Origin: Parafrigoribacterium mesophilum
GTDB taxonomy: Bacteria > Actinomycetota > Actinomycetes > Actinomycetales > Microbacteriaceae
DNA length: 64,000 nt
Assembly (NCBI RefSeq): GCF_039652555.1
Contig: NZ_JBDJAF010000001.1
Coordinates: 682,001-746,000, forward strand
Direction of reading: 5' to 3'
A program made the translations under genes and the position numbers. Positions 24,945-32,259 of the stretch are shown here, piece by piece. The first letter of the stretch is position 1; the number at the start of each line of letters is the position of its first letter. A model generated the notes under the pieces. The model saw only the letters and a program-made list of their open reading frames with translations, was not told the DNA's origin and ran no database searches.

Positions 24945-25400
24945 CTAGTCGGCGACGGGGTCGAGGACCACGACAGGGATGTCGCGGTCCGTCTTGGCCG
25001 TGTACACGTTGTAGTCGGGCCAGATCGAGGCCATCAACGACCACAGTGCCGGCTTCTCCCCCGCGGTGGCGGTGCGTGCTGTCGCTGCGAAGATGCGGTC
25101 GTACACCTGCACCCGTACCTCGGGGTTGGCCACGAGGTTCAGGTACCAGGAAGGGTGCGCCGGCGCGCCGCCCTTGGATGCCACGATGATGAACTTCCCG
25201 TCCCGCTCACCGAAGATGAGGGCCGTGCGCCGCCACTTTCCCGATTTGCGGCCCTGCGTGGTCAGTAGGAGCAGCGGTGCACCGCGTTGCGTGGATCCCT
25301 CGCGGCCGTCGGTGGCGACGTACTTGGCAATCTGCTTGGCAACCCACCCGGTGGGGCTGTCGATGGGGTGGCGCGGATCGGAACCAGGCTGTTCAGTCAT
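24945..25400 (-). CDS. Deazaflavin (F420)-dependent nitroreductase/quinone reductase family protein
   Basis: A 151-residue split beta-barrel protein of the Ddn type: LLLLTTQGRKSGKWRRTALIFGE is the signature, followed by KFIIVASKGGAPAHPSWYLNLVANP and VRVQVYDRIF. Members use F420H2 to reduce quinones or nitro compounds, and the gene is usual in F420-producing actinobacteria. The usual length is 130-160. The promoter hexamer TAACGT is 7 nt before the ATG. It converges with the P-type ATPase gene, 15 nt away. Confidence 0.9.
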   Translation of the reverse strand: MTEQPGSDPRHPIDSPTGWVAKQIAKYVATDGREGSTQRGAPLLLLTTQGRKSGKWRRTALIFGERDGKFIIVASKGGAPAHPSWYLNLVANPEVRVQVYDRIFAATARTATAGEKPALWSLMASIWPDYNVYTAKTDRDIPVVVLDPVAD

Positions 25401-25410
25401 GGTTCTTACG

Positions 25411-26694
25411 TTATCCCGACGAATTCGACTCCTCTTGGGCCCATTTCTCAGTGCGAGGGCGTCGCTTCGATGGACCCACTGATTCGGAGCGCTGCAACAA
25501 GGACGCTGGTCCGAGCAGGCCCTGTCCGAAGCGTTCGCTCACGCCGTCGATCGCCAGCTCCGCTTCCCGCCAGCCATCGTCGGTGTCCCACAGTCCGGGC
25601 TGCGTATCGCCGCTGGGCGAGAGTTGCTCCGCGCGAACCCCGATCAGCCGCACCGGCTCATGGGCGCCCACGCCGTCGTAGGCGGCGCGCGCCTCGTCAT
25701 ACAGGCGACGGCCCAGGTCGGTTGGCTCGGCGAGCGTTCGCGATCGGGTGATGGTGGTGAAGTCCGCATATCGCAGCTTGAGCACCACGGTTCGGCTGAC
25801 CAGCCCGTCGGCGCGAAGTCTGGCCGCCACCTGCGCGGCCAGCCGCAGCAGTTCACGTCGCAGCACCTGAGCATCCGAGACATCGACGTCGAAGGTGATC
25901 TCGTGGCCGATGCTCTTGCCTTCGCTGTCGGGCGTGACCTGCCGGGGATCGATTCCCCTCGACAGATCGTGCAGCTTGGCTCCCACGGCCTTTCCCACGG
26001 CCCGTTGCAACTGCGCCAGCGGTGTGACGGCGATGTCACCGATCGTACGTAAGCCCCTGGAGGTGAGGGCCTGTTCGGTCGCGGAACCCACTCCCCAGAG
26101 GGCGCCGACCGGCAGGGGATGCAGGAAGCTCAGCGTGTCATCGGCCGGTACCACGAGCATCCCATCGGGTTTCGACCGCCCCGACGCCAGCTTCGCCACG
26201 AACTTGGTGGATGCCGCCCCGACGGAGCACGCCAGTCGGGTCTCGGCACGCACCCGGCGACGGATTAACTCCCCGATTTCCGCCGGCGTGCCGATCAGGT
26301 TGCGCGCACCGGCGACATCGAGGAACGCCTCGTCGATGCCGAGCCGCTCCACCAGTGGCGTCATCTCGTCGAAGATCGCCATGACCTGTTTTGAGTAGTG
26401 TCGGTATTTCTCGAAGTGCGGTTCGAGCACCACCGCATGGGGGCATAGTTGCAGTGCCCGCGACAACGGGATGGCCGAGCGCACGCCGTATTTGCGCGCC
26501 GGGTAGTTGGCCGCGGTGACCACCGACCGCGCCGACCGGCCGGCGACGACGACCGGTTGGCGTGCCAGTTCCGGGCGGTCGAGTAATTCCACCGAGGCGA
26601 AGAACGCGTCGAGGTCGACGTGCAAGATCGTTGCGGTGGTGCTGTCGACGGATGCTGCGCTCACCTGCCGTGAACTGCCGTCTTGCTTGCTCAC
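25411..26694 (-). CDS. dinB: DNA polymerase IV
   Basis: A 427-residue Y-family polymerase. ILHVDLDAFFASVE is motif I with catalytic Asp, RSVVTAANYPARKYGVRSAIP is the steric-gate/nucleotide region, and RLGIDEAFLDVAG provides the catalytic Asp-Glu of the palm. Helix-hairpin-helix, the little finger (DVDVSDAQVLRRELLRLA...) and a C-terminal basic tail follow. The C-terminus GPASLLQRSESV does not show an obvious QLxLF clamp motif. The start is GTG 26694, 6 nt after TAGCCT (leaderless pattern). No LexA-type box was recognised upstream. Confidence 0.95.
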   Translation of the reverse strand: MSKQDGSSRQVSAASVDSTTATILHVDLDAFFASVELLDRPELARQPVVVAGRSARSVVTAANYPARKYGVRSAIPLSRALQLCPHAVVLEPHFEKYRHYSKQVMAIFDEMTPLVERLGIDEAFLDVAGARNLIGTPAEIGELIRRRVRAETRLACSVGAASTKFVAKLASGRSKPDGMLVVPADDTLSFLHPLPVGALWGVGSATEQALTSRGLRTIGDIAVTPLAQLQRAVGKAVGAKLHDLSRGIDPRQVTPDSEGKSIGHEITFDVDVSDAQVLRRELLRLAAQVAARLRADGLVSRTVVLKLRYADFTTITRSRTLAEPTDLGRRLYDEARAAYDGVGAHEPVRLIGVRAEQLSPSGDTQPGLWDTDDGWREAELAIDGVSERFGQGLLGPASLLQRSESVGPSKRRPRTEKWAQEESNSSG

Positions 26695-26729
26695 CCGACC
26701 AGGCTACCTGCGGAACCGGCCGTCCAGCC

Positions 26730-26837
26730 CCGGTGGTCGAGCTTGTCGAGACCCGGGTCACGGGGAGGGGATCTCGACAAGCTCGATCACCGGAAACCCG
26801 ATCACCGGAAACCCGATCACCGGAACCCGCTCACCGG
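26730..26837. repeat. REP-like inverted repeat plus 15-bp tandem repeats
   Basis: Two oppositely oriented copies of a sequence close to GGTGGTCGAGCTTGTCGAGA (26731-26750; inverse at 26771-26793) are followed by three copies of a 15-bp unit CGATCACCGGAAACC (26784, 26799, 26814) and a partial. Related blocks occur at 46.4 and 52.3 kb. It lies between dinB and the M23 peptidase gene and is non-coding. Confidence 0.85.
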
Positions 26838-26851
26838 AGGTGGACGGATGC

Positions 26852-27763
26852 TCAGCCGAGCCGGGCGTGCATCCAGGCCAGCGGGTCAACGTGCGTCGTT
26901 CCGACCCGGATTTCGAAGTGCAAGTGAGGTGCGGTGCTGGCTCCGGTGTCACCGACGCGGCCGACTACCTGGCCACCGGCCACCGAACTGCCGACGCGGA
27001 GATTCATCGAGCCAACCTGCATGTGCGCGTACCCGCTCACCACGACCTGCCCGCCGATGACATGCCGGATTGCCAGGTAGACGCCGTACCCGCCAGAATC
27101 CGTGCTGTTCGCCTCAACGACGACCCCGTCGGCGATGGCGCGCACCGGGGCACCTCGTCCCGCGCTGAAGTCGACCCCCAAGTGCATGGACGAGCATCCG
27201 GAACACGGCGAGCTTCGCGCCCCGAACCGGCTTCCCACCGGCGTGCCGGCGGGGACCGGCCACTGCAGCGCCGCGACGTGCTTGACCGCGGCTACCTGCA
27301 CCGGCGCCGGGGGCGGCGGCGGCGGCAATGTCACCGTGTAACCGTCGCGAACAATCGTCTCATCAACCACTGCAGCCGGGATCGCCACCGACTGCGGCAC
27401 GGCGACCGCGGCCGAGGCACCGAAGCCCCCGTTTTGCCCTGCCGCCAGGTTCAACGACTCGGAGTGCAGCGCGGCCGGCTGCAACTGCGCCGCCGAGGCG
27501 GGAGCATCAGCACTGATGGTCTGCGTCACGATGAACAGCCCCACGGCGAGCGCGGAGGTCAACTGAAGCGAAAGGGCGCGAGAACGGGTAAGGCGGAACG
27601 GCAAATCGGCTAGGTCTCTGTATCTGGGCGCACGGCGCGCCTGTCGATCGGGAAGGAGCAGGCAGAATGACGTGCGACGTTTCGGAGACGCCACTCCTGG
27701 ACCGAACCTCGCGGAGCGGTCTGCGACCAAGCCTGCCGGTTGCACCTCCGTGTTTCCTGGCAA
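26852..27763 (-). CDS. M23 family metallopeptidase (secreted or membrane-anchored)
   Basis: A 303-residue protein with a hydrophobic signal/anchor at about residues 66-83 (SLQLTSALAVGLFIVTQT) followed by Ala-rich cleavage-compatible sequence, a Pro-rich linker (about 146-160) and a C-terminal LytM domain. H-L-G-V-D and the terminal H-L-H-F-E-I-R are the zinc ligands; the first His is present in SSMHLGVDFS. It should cut peptidoglycan peptides or regulate such enzymes outside the membrane. The start is uncertain: the given codon is a TTG, and GTGs at 27745 or 27691 are alternatives that keep the signal. Confidence 0.85.
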   Translation of the reverse strand: MPGNTEVQPAGLVADRSARFGPGVASPKRRTSFCLLLPDRQARRAPRYRDLADLPFRLTRSRALSLQLTSALAVGLFIVTQTISADAPASAAQLQPAALHSESLNLAAGQNGGFGASAAVAVPQSVAIPAAVVDETIVRDGYTVTLPPPPPPAPVQVAAVKHVAALQWPVPAGTPVGSRFGARSSPCSGCSSMHLGVDFSAGRGAPVRAIADGVVVEANSTDSGGYGVYLAIRHVIGGQVVVSGYAHMQVGSMNLRVGSSVAGGQVVGRVGDTGASTAPHLHFEIRVGTTHVDPLAWMHARLG

Positions 27764-27839
27764 CGCTCCTGCGGTTGATCCGGCGTCGGCACACCGGCCG
27801 GCAGCATGGCTCGTTCGGTTCCCGGACTAGCGTGGCCTT

Positions 27840-28844
27840 ATGGAATTCAGATATCTCGGCAATAGCGGACTCAAAGTCTCGGAAATCACCTACGGCAATT
27901 GGCTGACTCACGCGTCGCAAATTGAACACGACACGGCGATCGCCTGCGTGCGGGCGGCGCTGGATGCCGGTATCACCAGTTTCGACACGGCGGATGCCTA
28001 TGCCAACACCGGGGCGGAAAAGGTGCTCGGCGAAGCGCTGGCCGGGCAGCGGCGGGAGTCGCTCGAGATCTTCACGAAGGTGTACTGGCCGACCGGACCC
28101 AAGGGACACAACGACACGGGGCTATCGCGCAAGCACATCCTCGAGTCGATCAACGGCTCGCTGAAGCGGCTGGGCACAGATTACGTTGACCTGTACCAAG
28201 CGCACCGGTACGACATCGAAACGCCGCTCGAGGAGACCATGCAGGCGTTCGCGGATGTGGTGCGCGCCGGCAAGGCCGTCTATATCGGGGTGTCGGAGTG
28301 GAACGCGCAGCAGTTGCGGGCCGGTCACAAGCTGGCCAAGGAACTGGGCGTGCAACTCGTTTCGAACCAGCCGCAGTACTCAATGCTGTGGCGAGTCATC
28401 GAAGCGGAGGTCGTCCCGGCATCCAAGGAGCTGGGTATTTCGCAAATCGTCTGGTCACCCCTGGCGCAGGGCGTGCTCACCGGCAAGTACCAGCCCGGTG
28501 TGCCGCTGCCGCAGGGCACCCGCGCCACGGATCCGAAAGTGGGCGAGAGCCTGGACAAGCACTTCCTCGCAGAACCGGTGCTGACCGCGGTGCAGAAGCT
28601 GAAGCCGGTTGCCGATGAGGTTGGTCTCACCATGGCCCAGTTGGCGATCGCCTGGGTGCTGTCCAACCCCAACCTCGCGTCCGCCATCATGGGGGCGTCC
28701 CGGCCGGAACAGGTGACTTCCAATGTCGCCGCCGCGGGGGTGCACTTGTCTCAGGATGTGCTCGCGACGATCGACGAGATCCTCGGTGACATTCCGGTGC
28801 GGGACCCACGACGCACTCAGTTGCCGGCCAAGCGTCCCGCCTGA
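27840..28844 (+). CDS. Aldo/keto reductase, Kv-beta-like
   Basis: A 334-residue TIM-barrel oxidoreductase with catalytic Asp49, Tyr54, Lys80 and His122. MEFRYLGNSGLKVSEITYGNW and AIMGASRPEQVTSN near the end (NADPH 2'-phosphate site) place it in the voltage-gated potassium channel beta-subunit-like branch. It should reduce aldehydes or ketones with NADPH. TAGCGT at 27828-27833 lies 6 nt before the ATG, implying a leaderless mRNA. It ends 12 nt from the convergent thioesterase gene. Confidence 0.92.
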   Translation: MEFRYLGNSGLKVSEITYGNWLTHASQIEHDTAIACVRAALDAGITSFDTADAYANTGAEKVLGEALAGQRRESLEIFTKVYWPTGPKGHNDTGLSRKHILESINGSLKRLGTDYVDLYQAHRYDIETPLEETMQAFADVVRAGKAVYIGVSEWNAQQLRAGHKLAKELGVQLVSNQPQYSMLWRVIEAEVVPASKELGISQIVWSPLAQGVLTGKYQPGVPLPQGTRATDPKVGESLDKHFLAEPVLTAVQKLKPVADEVGLTMAQLAIAWVLSNPNLASAIMGASRPEQVTSNVAAAGVHLSQDVLATIDEILGDIPVRDPRRTQLPAKRPA

Positions 28845-28856
28845 TCGACGGACGCG

Positions 28857-29378
28857 TCAGGGGGCGGGGACCGGTGCTGGGATGGGGAAGATCAGCAGGG
28901 TGCTGCTGGCGGTGGCGATGACGCGCCCAGTGGCATCCGTCACGACGGCCTCGGCGAACGCCGCCCGGGAACCCGGTTTGACCACGGTGCCGACAGCGGT
29001 GAGAACGCCTGACCGAGTGGTGAGCGGCCTCAGATAGTTGACTTTGATCTCCAAGGACGTATAGCCCTGCCCCTTGGGCAGTGTCGTCTGCACGGCGCAA
29101 CCGGCGACCGAATCGAGCACCGTGCAAACGAACCCGCCGTGCACCGTGCCGATCGGGTTGTAGTGGGACTCGTTCGGCTCGCAGGTGAAGGTGGCTGTGC
29201 CCACCTCGACGGCGGTGAGCTGCATGTTCATCAAGCTGATGATCGGCGGCGGCGGCACAGCGCCGGTGAGCAACGCCTGCATGTATTCCAGTCCCGACAT
29301 GGTGGGTATCAGGGAAGCCCCGATCATCGGGTCTTCCCAGCTGATGGTGCGAGTGCGGTCGACGTCGGTGTCTGTCAT
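28857..29378 (-). CDS. PaaI-family acyl-CoA thioesterase
   Basis: A 173-residue hot-dog-fold protein. NPIGTVHGGFVCTVLDSVAGCAV is the PaaI catalytic region (the HGG-x8-D pattern), preceded by a core beta strand ATFTCEPNESHYN. The N-terminal 45 residues form an added helix-rich segment (MSGLEYMQALLTGAVPPPP) common in the YigI/PaaI-like actinobacterial group. Cytosolic; the substrate is unknown. No leaderless hexamer or strong ribosome site is evident before ATG 29378. Confidence 0.88.
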   Translation of the reverse strand: MTDTDVDRTRTISWEDPMIGASLIPTMSGLEYMQALLTGAVPPPPIISLMNMQLTAVEVGTATFTCEPNESHYNPIGTVHGGFVCTVLDSVAGCAVQTTLPKGQGYTSLEIKVNYLRPLTTRSGVLTAVGTVVKPGSRAAFAEAVVTDATGRVIATASSTLLIFPIPAPVPAP

Positions 29379-29390
29379 GAGCTCAGCTTG

Positions 29391-29780
29391 TCACGAACGC
29401 AGCCTGGCATTTCGGAACAGCAGGTGGGCCAGGGCACGCCATCCGAGCAGCAGCACCCCGAGGACCACTGCGGCGACGATGATGAAGCTGACCGCAGTGC
29501 CGAAGCCGGCCACGAAGCGCAGCATCATGGCCGCCGCGACGGTGACGATCCAGATGCCGACTCCCGGCCGCACTACCGGCCACGGGTTCCGCCACGCTCG
29601 TGTGACCAGCCAGCCAACCGCCAACCCCGCGACGAACGGCCATGCCGTGATCACCATCGATCCAAAGCTCACGCCCTCCTCATGAAAGCCACGCCCCAGC
29701 CCGACAAAAACCAGCACCAGGATCAGGTCGATTGCCGCGGGCAGCACGAACCGGCGCAGGCCGGACGCACGGGTGATCAC
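29391..29780 (-). CDS. DUF3054 family membrane protein
   Basis: A 129-residue protein with four hydrophobic helices. It contains the SFGSMVITAWPFVAGLAVGWL and NPWPVVRPGVGIW features I associate with DUF3054, a small actinobacterial/haloarchaeal membrane protein of unknown function. It starts at GTG 29780 exactly 6 nt after TAGACT, a textbook leaderless start in this genome. It lies 12 nt upstream of the thioesterase gene on the same strand. Confidence 0.85.
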   Translation of the reverse strand: MITRASGLRRFVLPAAIDLILVLVFVGLGRGFHEEGVSFGSMVITAWPFVAGLAVGWLVTRAWRNPWPVVRPGVGIWIVTVAAAMMLRFVAGFGTAVSFIIVAAVVLGVLLLGWRALAHLLFRNARLRS

Positions 29781-29848
29781 CAGCCAAGTCTAGGTGTGGC
29801 CCGCCTGGCGCAACGATCCGTTGGCCGGCTGCGGCTAGCATCAACACT

Positions 29849-30502
29849 GTGATGGCCACAGATTCCGGGGCGCGCTCTCAGCGCGCCGGCCTGCGACTGG
29901 CCATCATGCTGGTAGCGGGTGTGGCGGCCAGCATTGGTGTCGCCCCGTTGACCTCGTGGATCATCGCGCCGGTGGTCGGCTGGGCCGTTGCCGCGCTCGT
30001 CTACAGCGGCTGGGTGTGGCTGATCATCGGGCGGATGGATGCCGAAGCAACCGCCAGCCACGCTACGGAGGAGGACCCGTCCAGGGCAACCACGGATCTG
30101 CTGATTATCGGTGCCAGCCTCGCGAGCCTCGCCGCCGTGGCCGTCATCCTGATCGCCGGTCATGAGACGTCAGCCGCGCCGCAGGTATTGCTGGCCACGT
30201 TGGCGGTGGTCAGCGTTGCGCTGTCGTGGCTCCTCGTGCATACCCTCTTCACGTTGCGCTACGCGCGACTCTATTACCGCGGGGACGTGGGCGGGATCAA
30301 CTTCAATCAGGCGCAGCCGCCTCAGTACAGCGACTTCGCCTACCTGGCGTTCACCCTGGGGATGACGTTCCAGGTCTCCGACACGAACATCGAGACCCAT
30401 GCGATCCGTTCGACGGCGCTGCGGCATGCCCTGTTGTCGTTCGTGTTCGGCTCGGTCATCCTCGCGACGGTCATCAATCTCGTCGCCGGGCTTTCCGCCT
30501 GA
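29849..30502 (+). CDS. DUF1345 family membrane protein
   Basis: A 217-residue protein with about five to six transmembrane helices and the conserved Y-Y-R-G---G-I-N-F segment (ARLYYRGDVGGINF) followed by YSDFAYLAFTLGMTFQVSDT. This is the hallmark of DUF1345. The function is unknown. The start is GTG 29849, immediately followed by ATG 29852. TAGCAT 7 nt before the GTG argues for leaderless initiation at 29849. Divergent from the DUF3054 gene with 68 nt between. Confidence 0.88.
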   Translation: MMATDSGARSQRAGLRLAIMLVAGVAASIGVAPLTSWIIAPVVGWAVAALVYSGWVWLIIGRMDAEATASHATEEDPSRATTDLLIIGASLASLAAVAVILIAGHETSAAPQVLLATLAVVSVALSWLLVHTLFTLRYARLYYRGDVGGINFNQAQPPQYSDFAYLAFTLGMTFQVSDTNIETHAIRSTALRHALLSFVFGSVILATVINLVAGLSA

Positions 30503-30514
30503 CCGGTCTGACCG

Positions 30515-30808
30515 CTATTGAACGGGCGCCAGCTCGAGCAGCCGCTCGGGAACCTTGGCGGAGGAGTGCGGGCCGCTGCCGTCCAATCCGGTGAACGGCT
30601 GCTCGAACTCGACGATCCAGGACGGGTCGTCCGCGGTCGGGGGCGCGTACGGTGTCTCGCCCAGCGTTCGACCAGGTGCGATGATGACTCCGACTGGATC
30701 TTCCTGCAGAAAACCGCGACCGTCGGTGCGGTCGAGGTGCACGATCACCTGCGCCCCCACGCCGAAAGCCGACGGCGACCGTTGCGCCGGTGTTCGCCGC
30801 TGATTCAT
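30515..30808 (-). CDS. Small hypothetical protein
   Basis: A 97-residue soluble protein with a beta-rich middle (GAQVIVHLDRTDGRGFLQEDPVGVII and WIVEFEQPFTGLDG). This resembles an SH3-like or cold-shock-like small barrel, but no named family is recognised. No cysteine and no membrane segment. It begins at ATG 30808, 6 nt after TAGTCT, which supports expression as a leaderless transcript. It is convergent with DUF1345 and divergent from the following aldo/keto reductase. Confidence 0.68.
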   Translation of the reverse strand: MNQRRTPAQRSPSAFGVGAQVIVHLDRTDGRGFLQEDPVGVIIAPGRTLGETPYAPPTADDPSWIVEFEQPFTGLDGSGPHSSAKVPERLLELAPVQ

Positions 30809-30855
30809 CCGACCAGACTAGTGGCCGCGTCCGTGAGTCGTTGTAGCGTTGACGA

Positions 30856-31833
30856 ATGGAATACACGCGCCTGGGCTTGAGCGGACTGCAAGTGTCATCG
30901 GTGGTCGTCGGCTGCATGAGTTTCGGCGACCCGGCCAGAGGCACGCATCCTTGGAGCTTGCCCCTGGCGGAAAGCCGTGTGGTCATTGCCCGGGCGCTGG
31001 AGCTGGGGATCACCACGTTCGATACGGCGAACGTTTACTCCGCCGGCTCGAGCGAGGAGATCGTCGGTCAGGTGCTGGGCGAACTCGCAAAACGCGAGGA
31101 GGTCGTGATCGCGACGAAGGTGCACGGGCGGATGCGGCCTGGTCCGGGTGGCGCAGGACTCTCGCGCGGGGCGATCCTGCACGAGATCGATCAGAGCCTA
31201 CGTCGCCTGCGCACCGATTACGTGGATCTGTACCAGATCCACCGGTTCGACCCACTCGTGCCGATCGAGGAGACGATGGAAGCGTTGCACGACGTGGTGA
31301 AAGCCGGGAAGGCGCGTTACATCGGCGCGTCGTCGATGTTCGCCTGGCAGTTCGCGCAGATGCAGCACGCCGCCGCGATGAACGGCTGGACCCAGTTCGT
31401 CTCGATGCAGGACCAGTACAACCTGATCAGCCGGGAGGAGGAGCGGGAAATGCATCCGTTCTGCCTCGACCAGGGAGTGGGGGTGCTCCCCTGGAGTCCG
31501 TTGGCCCGCGGCAAGCTGACCAGGCCGTGGGACGCGGCGACCAGGCGCAGCGCCTCGGACGAGTTCGGCAAGACGCTGTATCGGCAAACCGAGGAATCGG
31601 ACAGCCATGTTGCGGAAGCGGTTGCCCAGGTGGCCGCGGCGCGGCACGTGTCCCGCGCCCAAGTCGCCCTGGCCTGGGTGGCACAACAGTCGGCCGTGAC
31701 TGCGCCGATCGTTGGCGCAACAAGGCCACAGCACCTTGAGGATGCTGTGGCCGCTGTCCAGTTGCAACTGAGTGACGAAGAACTCGACCGGCTAGAGCAG
31801 CACTACGTGCCGCACGCCATCGAGGGGTTTTAG
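30856..31833 (+). CDS. Aldo/keto reductase
   Basis: A 325-residue NADP-dependent oxidoreductase with catalytic Asp56, Tyr61, Lys88 and His129. The VVGCMSFGDPARG loop and PIVGATRPQHLEDAVAA (cofactor site) fit the AKR group that includes yeast aryl-alcohol dehydrogenases. TAGCGT at 6 nt before the ATG predicts a leaderless mRNA. Its stop codon overlaps by 3 nt the stop of the convergent Lys-rich small gene. Third aldo/keto reductase in 26 kb, each of a different branch. Confidence 0.91.
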   Translation: MEYTRLGLSGLQVSSVVVGCMSFGDPARGTHPWSLPLAESRVVIARALELGITTFDTANVYSAGSSEEIVGQVLGELAKREEVVIATKVHGRMRPGPGGAGLSRGAILHEIDQSLRRLRTDYVDLYQIHRFDPLVPIEETMEALHDVVKAGKARYIGASSMFAWQFAQMQHAAAMNGWTQFVSMQDQYNLISREEEREMHPFCLDQGVGVLPWSPLARGKLTRPWDAATRRSASDEFGKTLYRQTEESDSHVAEAVAQVAAARHVSRAQVALAWVAQQSAVTAPIVGATRPQHLEDAVAAVQLQLSDEELDRLEQHYVPHAIEGF

Positions 31834-31964
31834 CGCTTCTTCACCGCGTCGGAGGCGTCGGCGCTGCTCTTCGCCGCGCTCTTCGCGTGCTTGTCTGCGC
31901 GCTTCTCCTTGATCGACTTGCCCGCGGTCTTCGCGGACGACTTCTTCGGTGATTTATCTCCCAT
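31830..31964 (-). CDS. 44-residue Lys/Ala/Ser-rich basic protein
   Basis: A short gene reads MGDKSPKKSSAKTAGKSIKE and continues with alternating Lys/Ala to the end VKKR. It has a good ribosome site (GAGGGAGA about 5 nt before ATG 31964). Such tiny lysine-rich proteins are frequent and conserved in Microbacteriaceae and related families; the composition suggests nucleic-acid binding or disorder, but no function is known. It is too short for standard gene calling but strongly biased in codon use. Its stop overlaps that of the aldo/keto reductase on the other strand. Confidence 0.75.
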   Translation of the reverse strand: MGDKSPKKSSAKTAGKSIKEKRADKHAKSAAKSSADASDAVKKR

Positions 31965-32036
31965 GGTGGTCTCCCTCGTATGGGAGCCATGATGGCTCCA
32001 TGTCCCTGACAGTACGCCACAGGAATGTAAAAGTCC

Positions 32037-32252
32037 CTACTCGTCGCTGCGTGTGCGATCCCCCAGATATTCCAGCAGCTCTGGGTCGTCCGAGACCAGC
32101 CGGTCGACTTCCTGATCTCCTGTGCAGGTCATCAGTGATATCTCGACTGAGCCGGGGGTGCGAGACAGAAGACGCCACACGGCGCCGCCGCGCTCCCACC
32201 GCCGCAAAACCTCGACGGCGGGAGTGCCGGTGGACTCCGCTTCTTCGCTCAG
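32037..32252 (-). CDS. Small conserved protein with apparent CTG start, after acs
   Basis: Seven nt after the acs stop, a frame of 71 codons encodes a compact protein with PAVEVLRRWERGGAVWRLLS, VEISLMTCTGDQEVDRL and DDPELLEYLGDR. I recognise this as a small actinobacterial family of unknown function. No ATG, GTG or TTG precedes the conserved N-terminal region without an intervening stop; the only fitting initiator is CTG 32252, which has AAGGT four nt upstream. The first in-frame TTG would remove 17 conserved-looking residues. Probably co-transcribed and coupled with acs. Confidence 0.62.
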   Translation of the reverse strand: MSEEAESTGTPAVEVLRRWERGGAVWRLLSRTPGSVEISLMTCTGDQEVDRLVSDDPELLEYLGDRTRSDE

Positions 32253-32259
32253 GGGACCT